The translations under genes were made by a program, and so were the position numbers. Shown piece after piece: positions 22,349 through 33,693 of a stretch of 64,000 nt of DNA. Position 1 is the stretch's first letter; every line of letters starts with the position of its first letter. Under the pieces are notes generated by a model. The model did not search any database. It was not told where the DNA came from and worked only from the letters and a program-made list of their open reading frames with translations. The DNA lies in contig JAGTJL010000008.1 of NCBI GenBank assembly GCA_020746875.1, positions 2,170,001 to 2,234,000 on the forward strand. The letters are read 5' to 3'. The stretch comes from Rhexocercosporidium sp. MPI-PUGE-AT-0058 (Eukaryota; Ascomycota; Leotiomycetes; Helotiales).

Positions 22349-25125
22349 TTACTTTCTCGCCGCTCGCCGCCTCAGCCCAGCAGTAACACGGAGATACACA
22401 ACCCTAGGTACTGGCAGACATTCATGAAACCGCCAAACAGGCTGTGGAAGCTCAACATCTGCACCAGAATCAAGCAGCAGCTGAACAATCTCCTGCTTTC
22501 CTAGCTCCATAGCTAGCTGTACAACCCTTCCACAAGCCATACCTATCTCCGTTGGTCCGTCGTACTGGAGAGGATGGCTCAGATCATGGTAGCCGACATT
22601 AGGATCCGCGCCGCTTGCGAGCAGCCACTGAACCAAATCCGTGTTTCTAACATAAACGGCTCGCACGAGTGGCGGGATGAATTCTTCGGGCTCTGAGATG
22701 TCCCGGAAATAGCAGCCGTCCAGGGGGTGCGGAGGGGGAGGTCGATCTGAGTCTTTGAAGTCGCAGCTGACACCGTTCGCGAGCAGGATTTTGACAATCA
22801 CGGTATCCTGTCGACTCACGGCCAGAGATAGGGCTTTGGTTGAGTGTATGCGGTCGGTTTTCTCTACTAGGACCTTGACAAGTTCTTGATTGCCCTTCTC
22901 CACTGCTTTTATCAATGCAGGTCCTCTTACTCCGAAAGTAAGATTCGCGTCGGCGCCGTTGAGGAATAATTTCGCTAGTTCGAGGGTTTCATGCTCTGTG
23001 GCCCATTCCAATGGAGTTTGCGAGGAGGGGGTGAGTTGAATGCTCAAGTCCATGCCATACTGCAGTAGTTGTGGGATCACGTTGATGTATTCGGCTTTCA
23101 ATAACACTTCGAGTGCTTCTTGTTTCTGACTTTGACTGGGCAGCTTGTGAGGAGAATCACTGCGGCTAACTTGGACTGCAGAGTCGAATTCAGTTGTTGC
23201 TACAGTAGCCGGGGATATATGTGCTGCTGGTGTTTCATTAATTGCGGAGTGTGTAGATTCAGAATTGATGGGCTGTTTTGCGTTTGTGAATCGATTGTGG
23301 AAGTAAAATGCTTCAGACGTCTCGTCCCATATTAGCATCCATGCGTTGCTCTTCTCCGGAACCCTTTCGGCCCGTTCTGGCTGTGGAAGGGGATTGTTTT
23401 TATCCGACAACGCGGACGGTTCCACGTGTGCATCTTCCCCTGATAGAGTGACCGATACGACATGGTCCTCACCTGAAGTCAAGTCCTTGTCTGAAGTGTT
23501 GGTTTCCTTATTGCTCTCGGTCTTGCGTGCCGGTCGACTGTACGAGAATCCACTGAACTGTTGTCGTAGTCCCTCGGCGATGGAGTGGTCCGCATGCTGC
23601 TTGAAGGGCATTGCGAAGTCGCTGGGCTTGAAAGTGGGTTCATATCTTTGCTGGAGAAGCTTCTGCCAATCTATATCATCGAAGAATGCATCGTCTTTGA
23701 TTTCAGAGGCTCCATTTACTCCTAATCGTTGCTGGGGCTTGGGGTTGAGAAGCTTGATTAGGATGTCCCTGGCGGTTTGGGGAAGCGACTCAGAAAACTG
23801 AAGGGCTTCGGAGAGGATCTTGCGGTGTATTTCATTGGTGTCCTCGTCGTAGAAGGGAGGCAATCCTGTCAGCATTTCAAATAGCAAAACTCCCAAGGTC
23901 CACCAATCTGCCACCTTAGAATGAGCTTGGCCGGAGAGTTGTTCGGGAGCGGGACACTCTAGCCCTTCAAATTTAGTCCTATCCTCATCGTTAATACCTG
24001 AATTGAAGAGAGAGAAATCGCATAGAACAACATGTCCCAAGGAATCCAGAAGAATATTTCCGGGCTTCAAAGCACGACAAATAATGTCGAGATTGTGCAG
24101 ATACTCTACTGCACAAAGAAGCTCGGCAGCATAGAATCTCGACCTATCGACCTCAAAACGACGCCGGCTCTGAAGGTGATAAAAAAGGTGCCCGCCACTG
24201 AAGAATGGTGAGAGGAGGTATAAGTTCTCAGGTGACTGGGAAGCAAACGTGAGGGGCGCGATGAAAGGGTTGTTGATCCCGAAATGGAGTTCACTTGTCG
24301 CTTCGGACCTGGAAACAATATCGGCTCTCCGGATCGTCTTGAGAGCGTAGAGTCGCTGCGTATCTTTCTTCCTTACCCGGAAAATGCTTCCCGAGCTCCC
24401 TTTTCCAATAGTACCCAAATATTCGACAGCTTCCATCTTCGATGTCTTGTTCTCGACGTATTCAACCCCAACCCGAATCTTTCCTGTACCGTCTTGAACG
24501 TCCAGCCACTCTACGAGAGGCTTCTCATTTTCAAACAACGGATTGATTCCGCCTGTGCCAAGAGATATATCTTGACCTCCCTTAGAAACATCTGGATTCG
24601 TGAGGTAAAGATGAATGACTAACCCAGCAGCCTGGGAAACGTCAAACTTGTAGGAAGTCTCATGTCCTTCCCACAACGGGTTTTCTGTCGTTCCTGACAC
24701 GGAACCGACAAAAACTTGCGACTTGCCAAAATCCAGAAGAGCGTAAGGCAAGAAGTGGTGGTGAGAGTCCTGACTGGAGGAACCTGGCACTTTGAATTTA
24801 TCATCCTGGGCGAGGGATTCCTGTTGATGGCGATTGAACACTTCCTTGTACTGATCTGGTGGGGAAAAGCTAACACCTTCGAAAAGGGTTACAACCAAGG
24901 TACCAGTCCTGGGCAGACCAGGCCGCTGCGTCGGAATAATTTTGGAAGCGGCTAGACAAATTAGCAAGGCACGACGGGCGTAGTTATAGTACGGACCAAT
25001 ACCTATGGCATTTTGAGGAGCAGAGCTGCCGTTCTGTATATCTTTGGTTGGTAGCGAGATTGAAGGGTTATCCGCTCGTGGATCAAGCCCAGAACCGGTT
25101 TTCTCAAGCTCTGTGAAATAATACG
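22349..25125 (-). CDS. C2 / AGC-kinase-like / WW-like / ankyrin protein, probable pseudokinase
   Basis: A minus-strand protein of about 925 residues in one long exon from an acceptor CCAG|CG at 25125 to the stop at 22349. The frame is open well above 24967, and the first short exon is not resolved (an ATG at 25197 is a candidate). Domains in order: a C2-like region (GTLVVTLFEG...), an AGC kinase domain with glycine loop GKGSSG and Lys in YALKTI, a hydrophobic-motif-like FSGFSYS, a WW-like segment (WxxxWDExSxAFYFHNR) and C-terminal ankyrin repeats. C2 plus AGC kinase recalls Sch9/Sck1-type kinases. The catalytic loop reads CRALKPGN where HRDLKPEN is expected, so the catalytic Asp is Ala, and DFG reads DFS (nt ~24067-24080 and ~24010). 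Catalytic activity is therefore doubtful; a scaffold role is inferred. Confidence 0.85.
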
Positions 25126-26593
25126 CTGGTTACCAGATGTGACTGCGTAAAGCATACAGGGACTGTGCCTACTCTTGACTAACTTCCAGCTTGGCATATT
25201 GACGATTTTTAACGTTCATGCAGCGGAGAGATGTTGAGTCCAAAAAATCATGTATATTCTATTGGGATTTGTGCCTACCAACTCCAACATCACGGTAGAA
25301 AACCAGAAACCTTCGCCGAACGTTTAATGCCGCGCGCGAACTACAGCAGGCGCGTCGCACGGACGCGTTCAAGCCTGAAAGCCACGTAACACCAACAATA
25401 ATGTATAACAGTTAAACGAGGGCAGGACTTTGACGACTTGCAAGCTGCGACCCTGGTCGGCCCGCTTGCTGTTGCGATCTCATGATTGATGAGAAGTCAG
25501 GCAAAGTTCGGTCTTGCATGACATGAACCATAAACGGAAGAAGAAGAAGTTTAAAGTTCAAAATGATGAATTTGCTATCTATTCAGATAGGGGAGGTAGT
25601 AAGAAATATATCTTTTAAAGCAATGTTTTCCGAGTCGCAGTCGTACGCTCTAGCTTGATGCTCGCGAGTCGCCACTTTGGCACGCCTGCAAATCAAGCTT
25701 GCTATAATTTAATGTATAGGGTCTTGTTGATTCCCGTGCTCAACTCAACAGAAAAAAACTTTTCCATAAAAGACGGTCTAAGATCTTACTCAAGGTCCAG
25801 TAACGGCCATTTAAGAAAGTGCGGACAAGAAAACAGGACAGGTAGCCAGGGGGCAGATCCGGAAGTAAATTGTCTTTTCTTTTTTACATGAATTACTCTG
25901 AATGACATGAATGGTTTTCAGAACATTCATTTAGCTGCATTTTTATTTCCAAGAATCCTTTACTGTATATTCTGTTCTGTTTAGTACTGGTTTTTATATT
26001 CGCCAGGAGCCGAACACTGTATTTTCGGCTTCTGCCATTCTTGCTGAAGCCCCACATTGCGTCGTTGAAGGACTGAAAGAGATATTACCATATTACCCTG
26101 CTTCAAAACTATTTGCGAATTGTTCTTCTCAAGTTTCCTCGACATTGCGGAATTAGTGCCTATCAGTCAATTTGAGTGCTTATTGTTGAATAACTCTGGA
26201 GGTTCAGCGCATATGTGAGGACGACACGGGTAAGCCTGATACGGTTAGCGTGTCACGTGAGACCATGGCCGAGCATAAATAGCTTCCTGTATCGAATGGG
26301 TGGGCTAAGAAAGGGTGTGGGTGACAGACAAATTAATCTTTGCCATGCGCTTGGAAATGGCTGGCTAACCGCTTCAGAGTCATGGGAACCAAAGAGAACA
26401 GGATATTATGGGTGGGGTAATCGTCGGCTCGATTAGATCTTATTGGTTTGGAGTTCCAAGGTGCTAGAGTGCTCAACGGAGCAGATGCATGTGACAACGA
26501 AAGCTTCTGGAAGGGATGGCAAATACACAAGTATTATATCCGAGTCTTTGCGTAGGTATCAAAAAATTTCATTGAATTCGGGAAAGTCATCAT
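25126..26593. other. Gene-poor AT-rich region
   Basis: Apart from the probable first exon of the kinase-like gene near 25190, I see no gene. The short frames at 25655-25891 and 26215-26436 have no recognisable features. Confidence 0.5.
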
Positions 26594-26850
26594 CTAAATA
26601 GGGTCATCAGTATATGCTGATGGCGGCGCCTCCTCAACCAGCCTCTTTTGCTCCTCTAACTTCACAACCCAAAGCGCCGAGCCAACCGCTGTAGTCAAGA
26701 GGAAGAACATAGACAACACCGGCACGAGCTGCAGGACCAACGCAACAGTTCCGAACCTAAATCAGTTGAGTCAGCACCTCCCCTTCAGAATCAGACAAAG
26801 AAATCAACACACCAAGTTAGAGCTAGCAATTAGACTGGTACACTGCAATT
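26594..26850 (-). pseudogene. C-terminal relic of an RRT8/LDS (EI24-like) membrane protein gene
   Basis: On the minus strand the exon 26756..26594 encodes a hydrophobic segment (FGTVALVLQLVPVLSMFFLL then TTAVGSALW) and a short charged tail ending at a stop. This resembles the C-terminus of fungal RRT8/LDS-type multi-pass membrane proteins found on lipid droplets and the spore wall. A GT-AG intron (26812-26757) precedes it and splices to LLALTW, but an in-frame TAA lies only about six codons further upstream and nothing homologous follows. I read this as a truncated relic. The family call rests on the shape of this short segment only. Confidence 0.5.
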
Positions 26851-27849
26851 CATGGCAATCGATCGCGAGCGCGAGTCGTTTTCTATATCCTTATATGGAT
26901 GCGCATTCGTCATAGTCACGATAGGCGACGGGCAAACCAGCAAGACAAGGACATAGGCAAGGGGATTACGACGATAAGACAATTAGCCCTTTGGGAAAGT
27001 AGTAGGTAAATGCACGGAGTAGGGGCTGGGTATCAATTGTATGCTACAGAGGGCTTTAGGAAGCTGTACAGTACAATAAAGCTATTAAATCAAACAAACA
27101 CGCGAGTTATTGTGAACATATCCACTAACTCTGTCGCCCCCAGCAAATTCATATATGAGCATCCGCTCCACCCTTATAAAAGACTAATAAACAGGCAGAC
27201 TGAACAAATTGTAGGTCTGTTTCGGATGAACTTCACACGGCACGATTTGTGAGCGCATCTCTTACATTGTTATACATATACTAGCTCACAGTATAGTCTG
27301 GGAAGCACTAAGCTAGGCTGACGTACCCGCTCTTCTTCCGTGCCACCTTTTCACAGATCAAGTTATGTAGATCCCGTCCCCTAGGAACCTTATTCTTATA
27401 GCTCAATTCACATCACACTTAGTAGTAGGACGAATAAACCGCTACTACACACATCTATTCATCAGCAGATGCTGGCTCCATGAACAGATCAGCCTCCTGC
27501 TAAGTGCCAGCTCAAGCTGAGCACTACTACAGTCCCTCCTCCGGGACACCTTCCCGTTTGGGCAGGTTATCGTCATGCTCAAGGGAGTCGAGCTAAGCGC
27601 CGGCATAATCTAGTGCCTCAATCTGCCTCAAGTCTGCCTCTTGCGGACTGACTGGCCGGCTCAGAGGGATCAACTAGGCTAGCAGGATGCTAGAACCACC
27701 TCGGCAGCAAAGTTACGTTGATCAGAGGGCTTAGAATAGCTAGTATACCTGCTGACCATGGTTGAGTTCATACCCTCACTTGATACCAAGAGAGAGGGAA
27801 GCTGAGCGTAGACAGAGCCCTACGCTCTGGGATATTCTAAACCTTTGCC
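26851..27849. other. Decayed repetitive DNA, no gene
   Basis: No coding gene is supported. The minus strand around 27531 has a purine-rich stretch followed by TGTAGTAGTG, which could be a decayed LTR edge, but I found no matching second LTR. Confidence 0.4.
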
Positions 27850-28450
27850 TGAATGAGATCGGCCACAGCAATGATACCAGCAACCCCGCACCCCCTTTGC
27901 CAGTGAACTGTGCCGCTGGTGTGATTCTGCCTTGCTCTCCCAGTGCTCTAGCCCTTAATATAACCACTTCTAGACGCGGCATTGCCATTACATGAATCTC
28001 CACCTCTGTTTGACCTATACCCAGCTAATCCTACACCCTTTTGTCACTAAACTATACCGCTGGTGTGATTCTGCCTTGCCAGGATTACATGAATCGCCTA
28101 GTACTACTGGCCCTTAGCGTAACTCCTTAAATACGGCATCAATACTACATAAATCTCCACTTCTGTCTGGAGTCTACTAACTAACCCTCTCCCTCCTCCC
28201 TTTATTAGTAAAGCTCCGGTGCCAATACGATCCTGGACTGCTAAGATTTACATCAATCTCCCAGTGCTACTAGATACTAGTGCGACTACTCCCTAACACA
28301 GCATCACTACTACGTAATGCCACTATTAGCAGGCTTAATACCGGCGATCTCCCCTTTCTCAGTCTCGCTAATACGATTATCCCTTACATAGCATGCATAA
28401 TCTCTCTCCTAAGCCTCAGCGTAACCTTTTAATAAGACAATCTCGCAGCT
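27850..28450. repeat. Degenerate tandem repeat, unit about 145-160 bp
   Basis: At least three diverged units. The word CCGCTGGTGTGATTCTGCC occurs at about 27913 and again at 28057 (144-bp spacing), with a weaker match (CTCCGGTGCCAATACGATCC) near 28214. Other words recur in the same order: CCCAGTGCTCT/AGTACTACT before GCCCTTA, then CGGCATxxCxxTTACATGAATCTCCAC, then TAxCCxxCTAA. A fourth partial unit may follow to about 28450. No coding capacity. Confidence 0.75.
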
Positions 28451-29320
28451 ACATGAATCTCACGACAATCAACCCAAACCAGTCATCCCAATCATCCGCC
28501 GAGATAGAAGTAATACACGCCCCTTCCCAAAGTAATATCACATATGCATAAGTAGCACAGGAATTAAACTCGCCATCGAAGCGCCTTAGCCCTTTGCCTT
28601 CTACAAACAGAATAAAACCTAAGAGAAAAAGAAAGAGAAAAGAGACATACGAGGAATGTATAGCATTAAAATATCCAAAAGCAAAAAGAAGTAAATTAAA
28701 TGCCACCGAAATTCGTATCAGATAAAATCGCCCTTATAGACATTAATGAGACGTTATAGAATAATAAGGCTGACCTACTTATCACGTGTATATAACCGAA
28801 TGTGAATCTAAAATAGCTCCGGGGGAACCTCGGTCGGAAGAGAGCTAAAATAGGATCTGTACTTACGAAGTAGAGACAAAATGAGGAAAGTGTAATTGAG
28901 TATCAAGGGAGCTGGAACGAGTCCCTTGGGGAGCTAAAATAGCCTCTCAGTGCATGCTCAGGCTGACTCTGCCGTGTGCTTAGGTTACTCAGGCGAGCTC
29001 AGGCTGAGCTCAGGATATGCTCAGGAATGCTCACCCTCGGCTCAGGTTAAGGCGGCAGCTACTCACGTCCAAACACTAAGACAGAACCAGCGAAGAAAAA
29101 AAGTTGAGCCTGACTTTAGTGGTGTTCTCGCACATCTTCGTTCTGGGTCGAACTGAATGACTTGAAGCTGTTAAGTTGAAGATTATTGTTCCCCTGGTAG
29201 AGACTCGGTAGGTCCGAATCTTGGCACGCTAGGTGATAAGGACGATAACAGGCGCATGAGAAATTATTTTGAAGGCGGTAGAAAATCAGCTCGGGAACAG
29301 CAAAAACAAATTGATACACC
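28451..29320. other. Gene-poor region upstream of SPB4
   Basis: No gene is supported. Around 28955-29060 the word GCTCAGG(C/A) recurs about seven times with variants, followed by CTCACCCTCGGCTCA, a word also seen at 10553-10567. The last ~200 bases are the SPB4 promoter and leader. Confidence 0.5.
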
Positions 29321-31241
29321 ATGGCCCCAGATACCGACAAGAAGAAGGACCCCAGAGCTTGGGATGCTCTGACCCCTCCTTTGGCAGAATGGATACTAGA
29401 TGCGATTACCGCTATGGGCTTTGCCAGAATGACGCCCGTCCAAGCCTCGACCATTCCCCTCTTCATGGGCAACAAAGACGTTGTAGTCGAGGTACAAGCT
29501 ATGAACCTTTCTCGAGTCACTCCAGACTGACAATTTATAGGCTGTAACTGGTAGTGGAAAAACTCTGGCATTTCTGATCCCCGTAGTTGAGAAATTACTG
29601 CGGTTAGAAGAACCGATCAAGAAGCACCATGTGGGCGCAATTATCGTATCGCCAACACGAGAACTCGCGACCCAGATACATTCCGTCCTCCTGACTCTAC
29701 TGGGATTTCATCAGCCATCTGCGGAGGCACTACAACCATTGGGAGAAGGCGAGAAGAGGAAGCTTTCTACGACTCTCAGCGTTGTACCACAACTACTACT
29801 TGGTGGAACAACAACCCCCGCTCAAGATCTAAGCAGGTTTCTGAAGAACAGCCCGAATCTTCTGATATCTACTCCTGGAAGACTACTTGAGCTACTATCT
29901 TCTCCGCATGTGCACTGCCCACAGTCATCTTTTGAAGTGTTGGTTCTGGACGAAGCAGACCGGCTGCTAGATCTAGGATTCAAAGATGATCTACAGAAGA
30001 TCCTTGGCCGATTACCGAAGCAGAGACGAACAGGGCTATTCAGTGCCAGTGTGAGCGAAGCTGTTGGGGAGATTGTGAGAGTTGGATTGAGGAACCCGGT
30101 TAAGATTGCAGTGAAAGTAAAGAGCGCATCCGGGGATGACAAACGAACCCCAGCGAGTCTACAAATGACATACCTCCTGACACCGCCAACACACAAATTC
30201 CCAGCCCTGTTATCACTCCTCTCTCAATTGGTTCCTACGCCTCAAAAGAGCATCATCTATCTCTCAACCTGCGCAGCGGTCGATTATTTCCAGCATATCC
30301 TTTCCGCCCTCCTCCCAGACCAATTCTCTCTCATTCCCCTGCATGGAAAACATCCACCGAACGTCCGACAGAGGAACTTCTCAAAATACATCGCTACAGT
30401 CACTCCCTCTATCCTCCTCACAACAGATGTAGCAGCACGCGGACTCGACATCCCACAAGTCGACCTAGTAGTCCAAATTGACCCTCCCTCCGATCCAAAA
30501 GTCTTTCTCCATCGATGCGGTCGAGCTGGGCGAGCAGGAAGAAAAGGACTCAGTGTGATATTAATCCAGCCAGGCCGTGAGGAAGATTACATCCCATTTC
30601 TCGATGTCCGAAAGACACCAATTACACCTCTCAAGAAACCTGTCATCACAATCACCGACGACGATGCCGCCTTGGTAACCTCCAAGATGCGCAAAGAAGT
30701 CCTCGCTGATCGCGCTTTGTATGATAAAGGCCAGCGTGGCTTCGTCAGTTGGGTAAAAGCCTACTCGAAGCACCAAGCGAGCAGTATTTTCCGTGTTGCG
30801 GATCTCGAATGGACGGAGCTGGGTAATGCATGGGGCTTGGTCAGACTACCCAAGATGCCCGAGTTGAAGAAATGGGAGGGTGATAAGAGTTTAGGCGTCA
30901 AGCTTAACTTGTCAGAGTATGAATATAAGGACAAGGTTCGAGAGAAGGCGAGGAGAGTAGCAATGGAAGAAGAGAAGACTAAGGCGCCTTATGTACCGAT
31001 TGAGGAAGTGGTGAAGAAGCGAAAGGAGAGAGAGGCGTGGAGTCATAAGCATGACCAGCAGGATGTCAAGGAGCTGAGGCGAGAGAAGAAGAAGAGGAAG
31101 AAGGAGGCTGAGAGGTTGGAGGGTATGACGGAGGAGGAGAGAAAGAAAGAAGAGGAGTTGCAGGCTTTGATTGAGCAGGTTCGGAAGAAGAATTTGGAGG
31201 AGCAGAAGAAGGCGGAGGCGGATTTCGAGGGGTTTGATTGA
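29321..31241 (+). CDS. SPB4: ATP-dependent rRNA helicase Spb4 (DEAD box)
   Basis: A 623-residue DEAD-box helicase from exons 29321..29491 and 29541..31241; the 49-nt intron is GT-AG and splits [14 protein letters not shown] cleanly. The motifs are in order: Q-motif region ([10 protein letters not shown]), Walker [22 protein letters not shown] ([13 protein letters not shown]), SAS instead of SAT (a known Spb4-type variant), [11 protein letters not shown] and [13 protein letters not shown], then a Lys/Glu-rich C-terminal tail. Spb4 acts in the nucleolus during 60S subunit maturation. The start ATG precedes a typical short N-terminus ([17 protein letters not shown]). Its 3' end converges with the gene at 31550. 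Confidence 0.94.
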
Positions 31242-31549
31242 TGTGTAGTTGTTTCAGTGGTATAGCTCTACATAGACAACTCATCATAGGGAAGATCTGG
31301 TATGTCTATTGACATGTTTCTAGCTCAAGATGACAGCCCTGCACAAATCGCTGATCATATATGTAACATTTGAGTTTGATTCATGCCGCTCACCTAGGAG
31401 CAGTTATTCATGTAATGTCTTACCTTACTTACAAAGCTATGGACGGCCTCAAGTTCAAGCCTCATATGTAATACTCTTCAGGATTACTGGGTATCTCCTC
31501 ATCCATTCCCCTCCTAATCGACCATTCCACGGCAACAGCAATTCTAGCA
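31242..31549. other. Convergent 3' region
   Basis: About 300 bases between SPB4 and the opposing gene; only 3' UTR sequence is expected. Confidence 0.5.
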
Positions 31550-32545
31550 TCAAGTTCTCTGACCGCCCCTTCCCTGACCCTTCGGATATTCCAACCACTT
31601 CCCAACTGGTTCCAACCCCCTCTCCTTCTCCAAAGCCTCCCATGGATTAATATTAAACCCCGGATCATAATACCCCACATACCACTTATCATTTCTCTCT
31701 CCTCTCCCCCGATTCCCACCTCTCGAACTCCCTCCCCATGAGCTTCCACCCCACTCACTCCTAGCCTCACTCCTCGCACCCCTCGAGCTCCCTCCGACAC
31801 CAAAACCACCCCTCGAACCACCCTGCATAGATGCCGTATCGTCATTTCCGCTAAAACTAGCAACTGCAGTTCTATTGGGCAAATCTCTCGACAGCGGCGG
31901 AGGCGGCGACAGCATACTAGCCGATGTATATGAAGTTTTCCCCGGCGGAGCTGTATTCATATCGTTGCTAGGCGGTGGAGGCGCAGAACCTATGCTCTGC
32001 AGAATAGCATCGATTCGTCGCTGCATCTCTAACGCTTCCGCGTCTGAAACAGCGGGCGCAGGTTCGCTGGTACCACTTTTGACATATGCTTGTTTCCTAT
32101 TGTCCTGTATAGGTGCAGGAGCGCTGGTATCGATATACTGTGGTCCATCATCCTCAGCAGCAGGTGGCGTCCGACTGGTATCGATGTACTGCGGTGCTTC
32201 ACCCTCACTGCTGTCCTCCCCACCACCTCCCATCACCGTATCGCCATCCTCCTTATCCAGGGCAATCTCATCACCATTTTCCACCCTCCTCTCCTCTTTC
32301 TCTTTCTTGCCCCCACTACCACTACCAATCACCCTCGTCTTCCCAAGCGGGATCATATTCCCACCACTCCCCGTCCCTTTCTTTCCACCACGATCGAGTT
32401 TCTCCAGCGCCTGTCCCTCTACGAAAGCATCGGTCGTGGGGTTGAATTTTCGTTTCTTGGCGGCGGGTTTGTGCCCGAAGGAACTGAAGCCCATTGCTGC
32501 GGCCATGGCGGCGCTTTCGGAATCCGAGTCGGAATTGGTTGCCAT
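31550..32545 (-). CDS. Unnamed low-complexity protein with conserved C-terminus
   Basis: A single-exon protein of 331 residues. The start at 32545 (MATNSDSDSESAAMAAAMGF) is chosen over the open frame further upstream, which lacks an ATG. After an acidic N-terminus comes a SSFGHKPAAKKRKFN segment, a basic patch that could serve as nuclear localisation signal, then a Glu/Asp/Pro-rich middle with two PQYIDTS repeats (and GPQYIDTS), an RG/GGSSRGG-rich stretch, and a distinct C-terminal module NDKWYVGYYDPGFNINPWEAL. The latter and the N-terminal MGFSSFG look like conserved anchors of a fungal nuclear protein, but I do not recognise a named family. RGG-type sequence suggests RNA contacts, which is inference. 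It converges on SPB4. Confidence 0.8.
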   Translation of the reverse strand: MATNSDSDSESAAMAAAMGFSSFGHKPAAKKRKFNPTTDAFVEGQALEKLDRGGKKGTGSGGNMIPLGKTRVIGSGSGGKKEKEERRVENGDEIALDKEDGDTVMGGGGEDSSEGEAPQYIDTSRTPPAAEDDGPQYIDTSAPAPIQDNRKQAYVKSGTSEPAPAVSDAEALEMQRRIDAILQSIGSAPPPPSNDMNTAPPGKTSYTSASMLSPPPPLSRDLPNRTAVASFSGNDDTASMQGGSRGGFGVGGSSRGARSEARSEWGGSSWGGSSRGGNRGRGERNDKWYVGYYDPGFNINPWEALEKERGLEPVGKWLEYPKGQGRGGQRT

Positions 32546-33693
32546 TTTGTGGTTTGGTGGATGGGAGGGCGAGGGGCGTTGATGAGGTTGATGAGCCTGA
32601 GACAAGGCGGAGGTTCAGCCTTGTTGAATTGGGGGAGCGAAGTCTGACACTTGGCTAGGCTAAATATGGATGCGCTAGTGAAATGGCTTCTACAATCCCA
32701 GCTCTTCAGTTCCCTTCTTCCTACTCTAAATACTTTTGTATAATCTTCCACTCTGCTGTCTGCCTTCAATGTGTTTTCATGTTATTGAGTTTTCAAAGGC
32801 GCCTTTTGAAAGTATTTATCCCCAGCTTAACACTCTTACTGGCTTCCCCTCAACACCCCTGGGCTTGGCTCCGGAACTCGAGATCAATGAAGTGGTCGCG
32901 AGTACTAAGTCTCATTCAACGTCATGCTAGCTGACAAGTCTCAGACCCCCTTCATGCACCTATAGTCACTTTCCCATGGAGACCAGGGATGATGAATGCT
33001 GAGCTTAGGAAGAGTCAACTAAAGAGGATTTCTCCATAAATAATCAAGACCCTCGAAAATCAATATGCTAAAAGAAAATTAGAAGTGTAGAAGTCACTAG
33101 ATAGAACAATAATTCCATCATCGGCGGGGGGAACGATATCGTTCAAAACCGGAAGATTGTTTTGACGTTACTGAGGAAGGGGGCTGATTCTCGGCGTTCG
33201 CTTCCTCTCGCTAAAGCCTACTTCGGCAAAATAAAGCCAGCTCAACATCGAGCGACAATCGTAGCCCAAAAAGAACGCGACGGGGCGGTACAAGGGGCAA
33301 AGTAAATTGAGCTACCGGATGAAGGGGAAGGAACTCCTTGAAGCAATCTTCATTGGCTTTAGACGAAAATTCTTTCTGTTGAATTGGGAAAGGAAGGACA
33401 GGAAAGGACGGTAAACAATGTGCTGAAAGAAATAGATAGTTCTAAGACATGTCAGCACATACAACACAACAGTATAAGACCTAAATAGCTGTTAGGAGGC
33501 GCCGCGGCACGGGGCGGCTGTACACTTCGGGACACTTTGGTAGATGTCACCTTCAAATCATCAACTGATCAGAAGGATGAGCGCCGGGCCATTCCAGTTG
33601 GCCGTATCATAGGTACGGTTTCTAGGCGTTATCTGACTTCAGACTGCTCGACGGTTTTGTGATATTTGACAAAGACAATTATTAACATTTAGG
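32546..33693. other. Intergenic, no gene
   Basis: About 1.15 kb without a supported gene; includes the promoter of the 31550 gene. The frame at 32683-32934 has no convincing features. Confidence 0.5.

Noticed and set aside
27480..27560. Purine-rich stretch and TG start, as at an LTR edge (minus strand)
   Set aside because: No second LTR, primer-binding site or pol-like frame could be identified.
31875..32582. Plus-strand 235-codon frame
   Set aside because: Antisense to the unnamed minus-strand protein, Ser/Pro/Leu-rich shadow.
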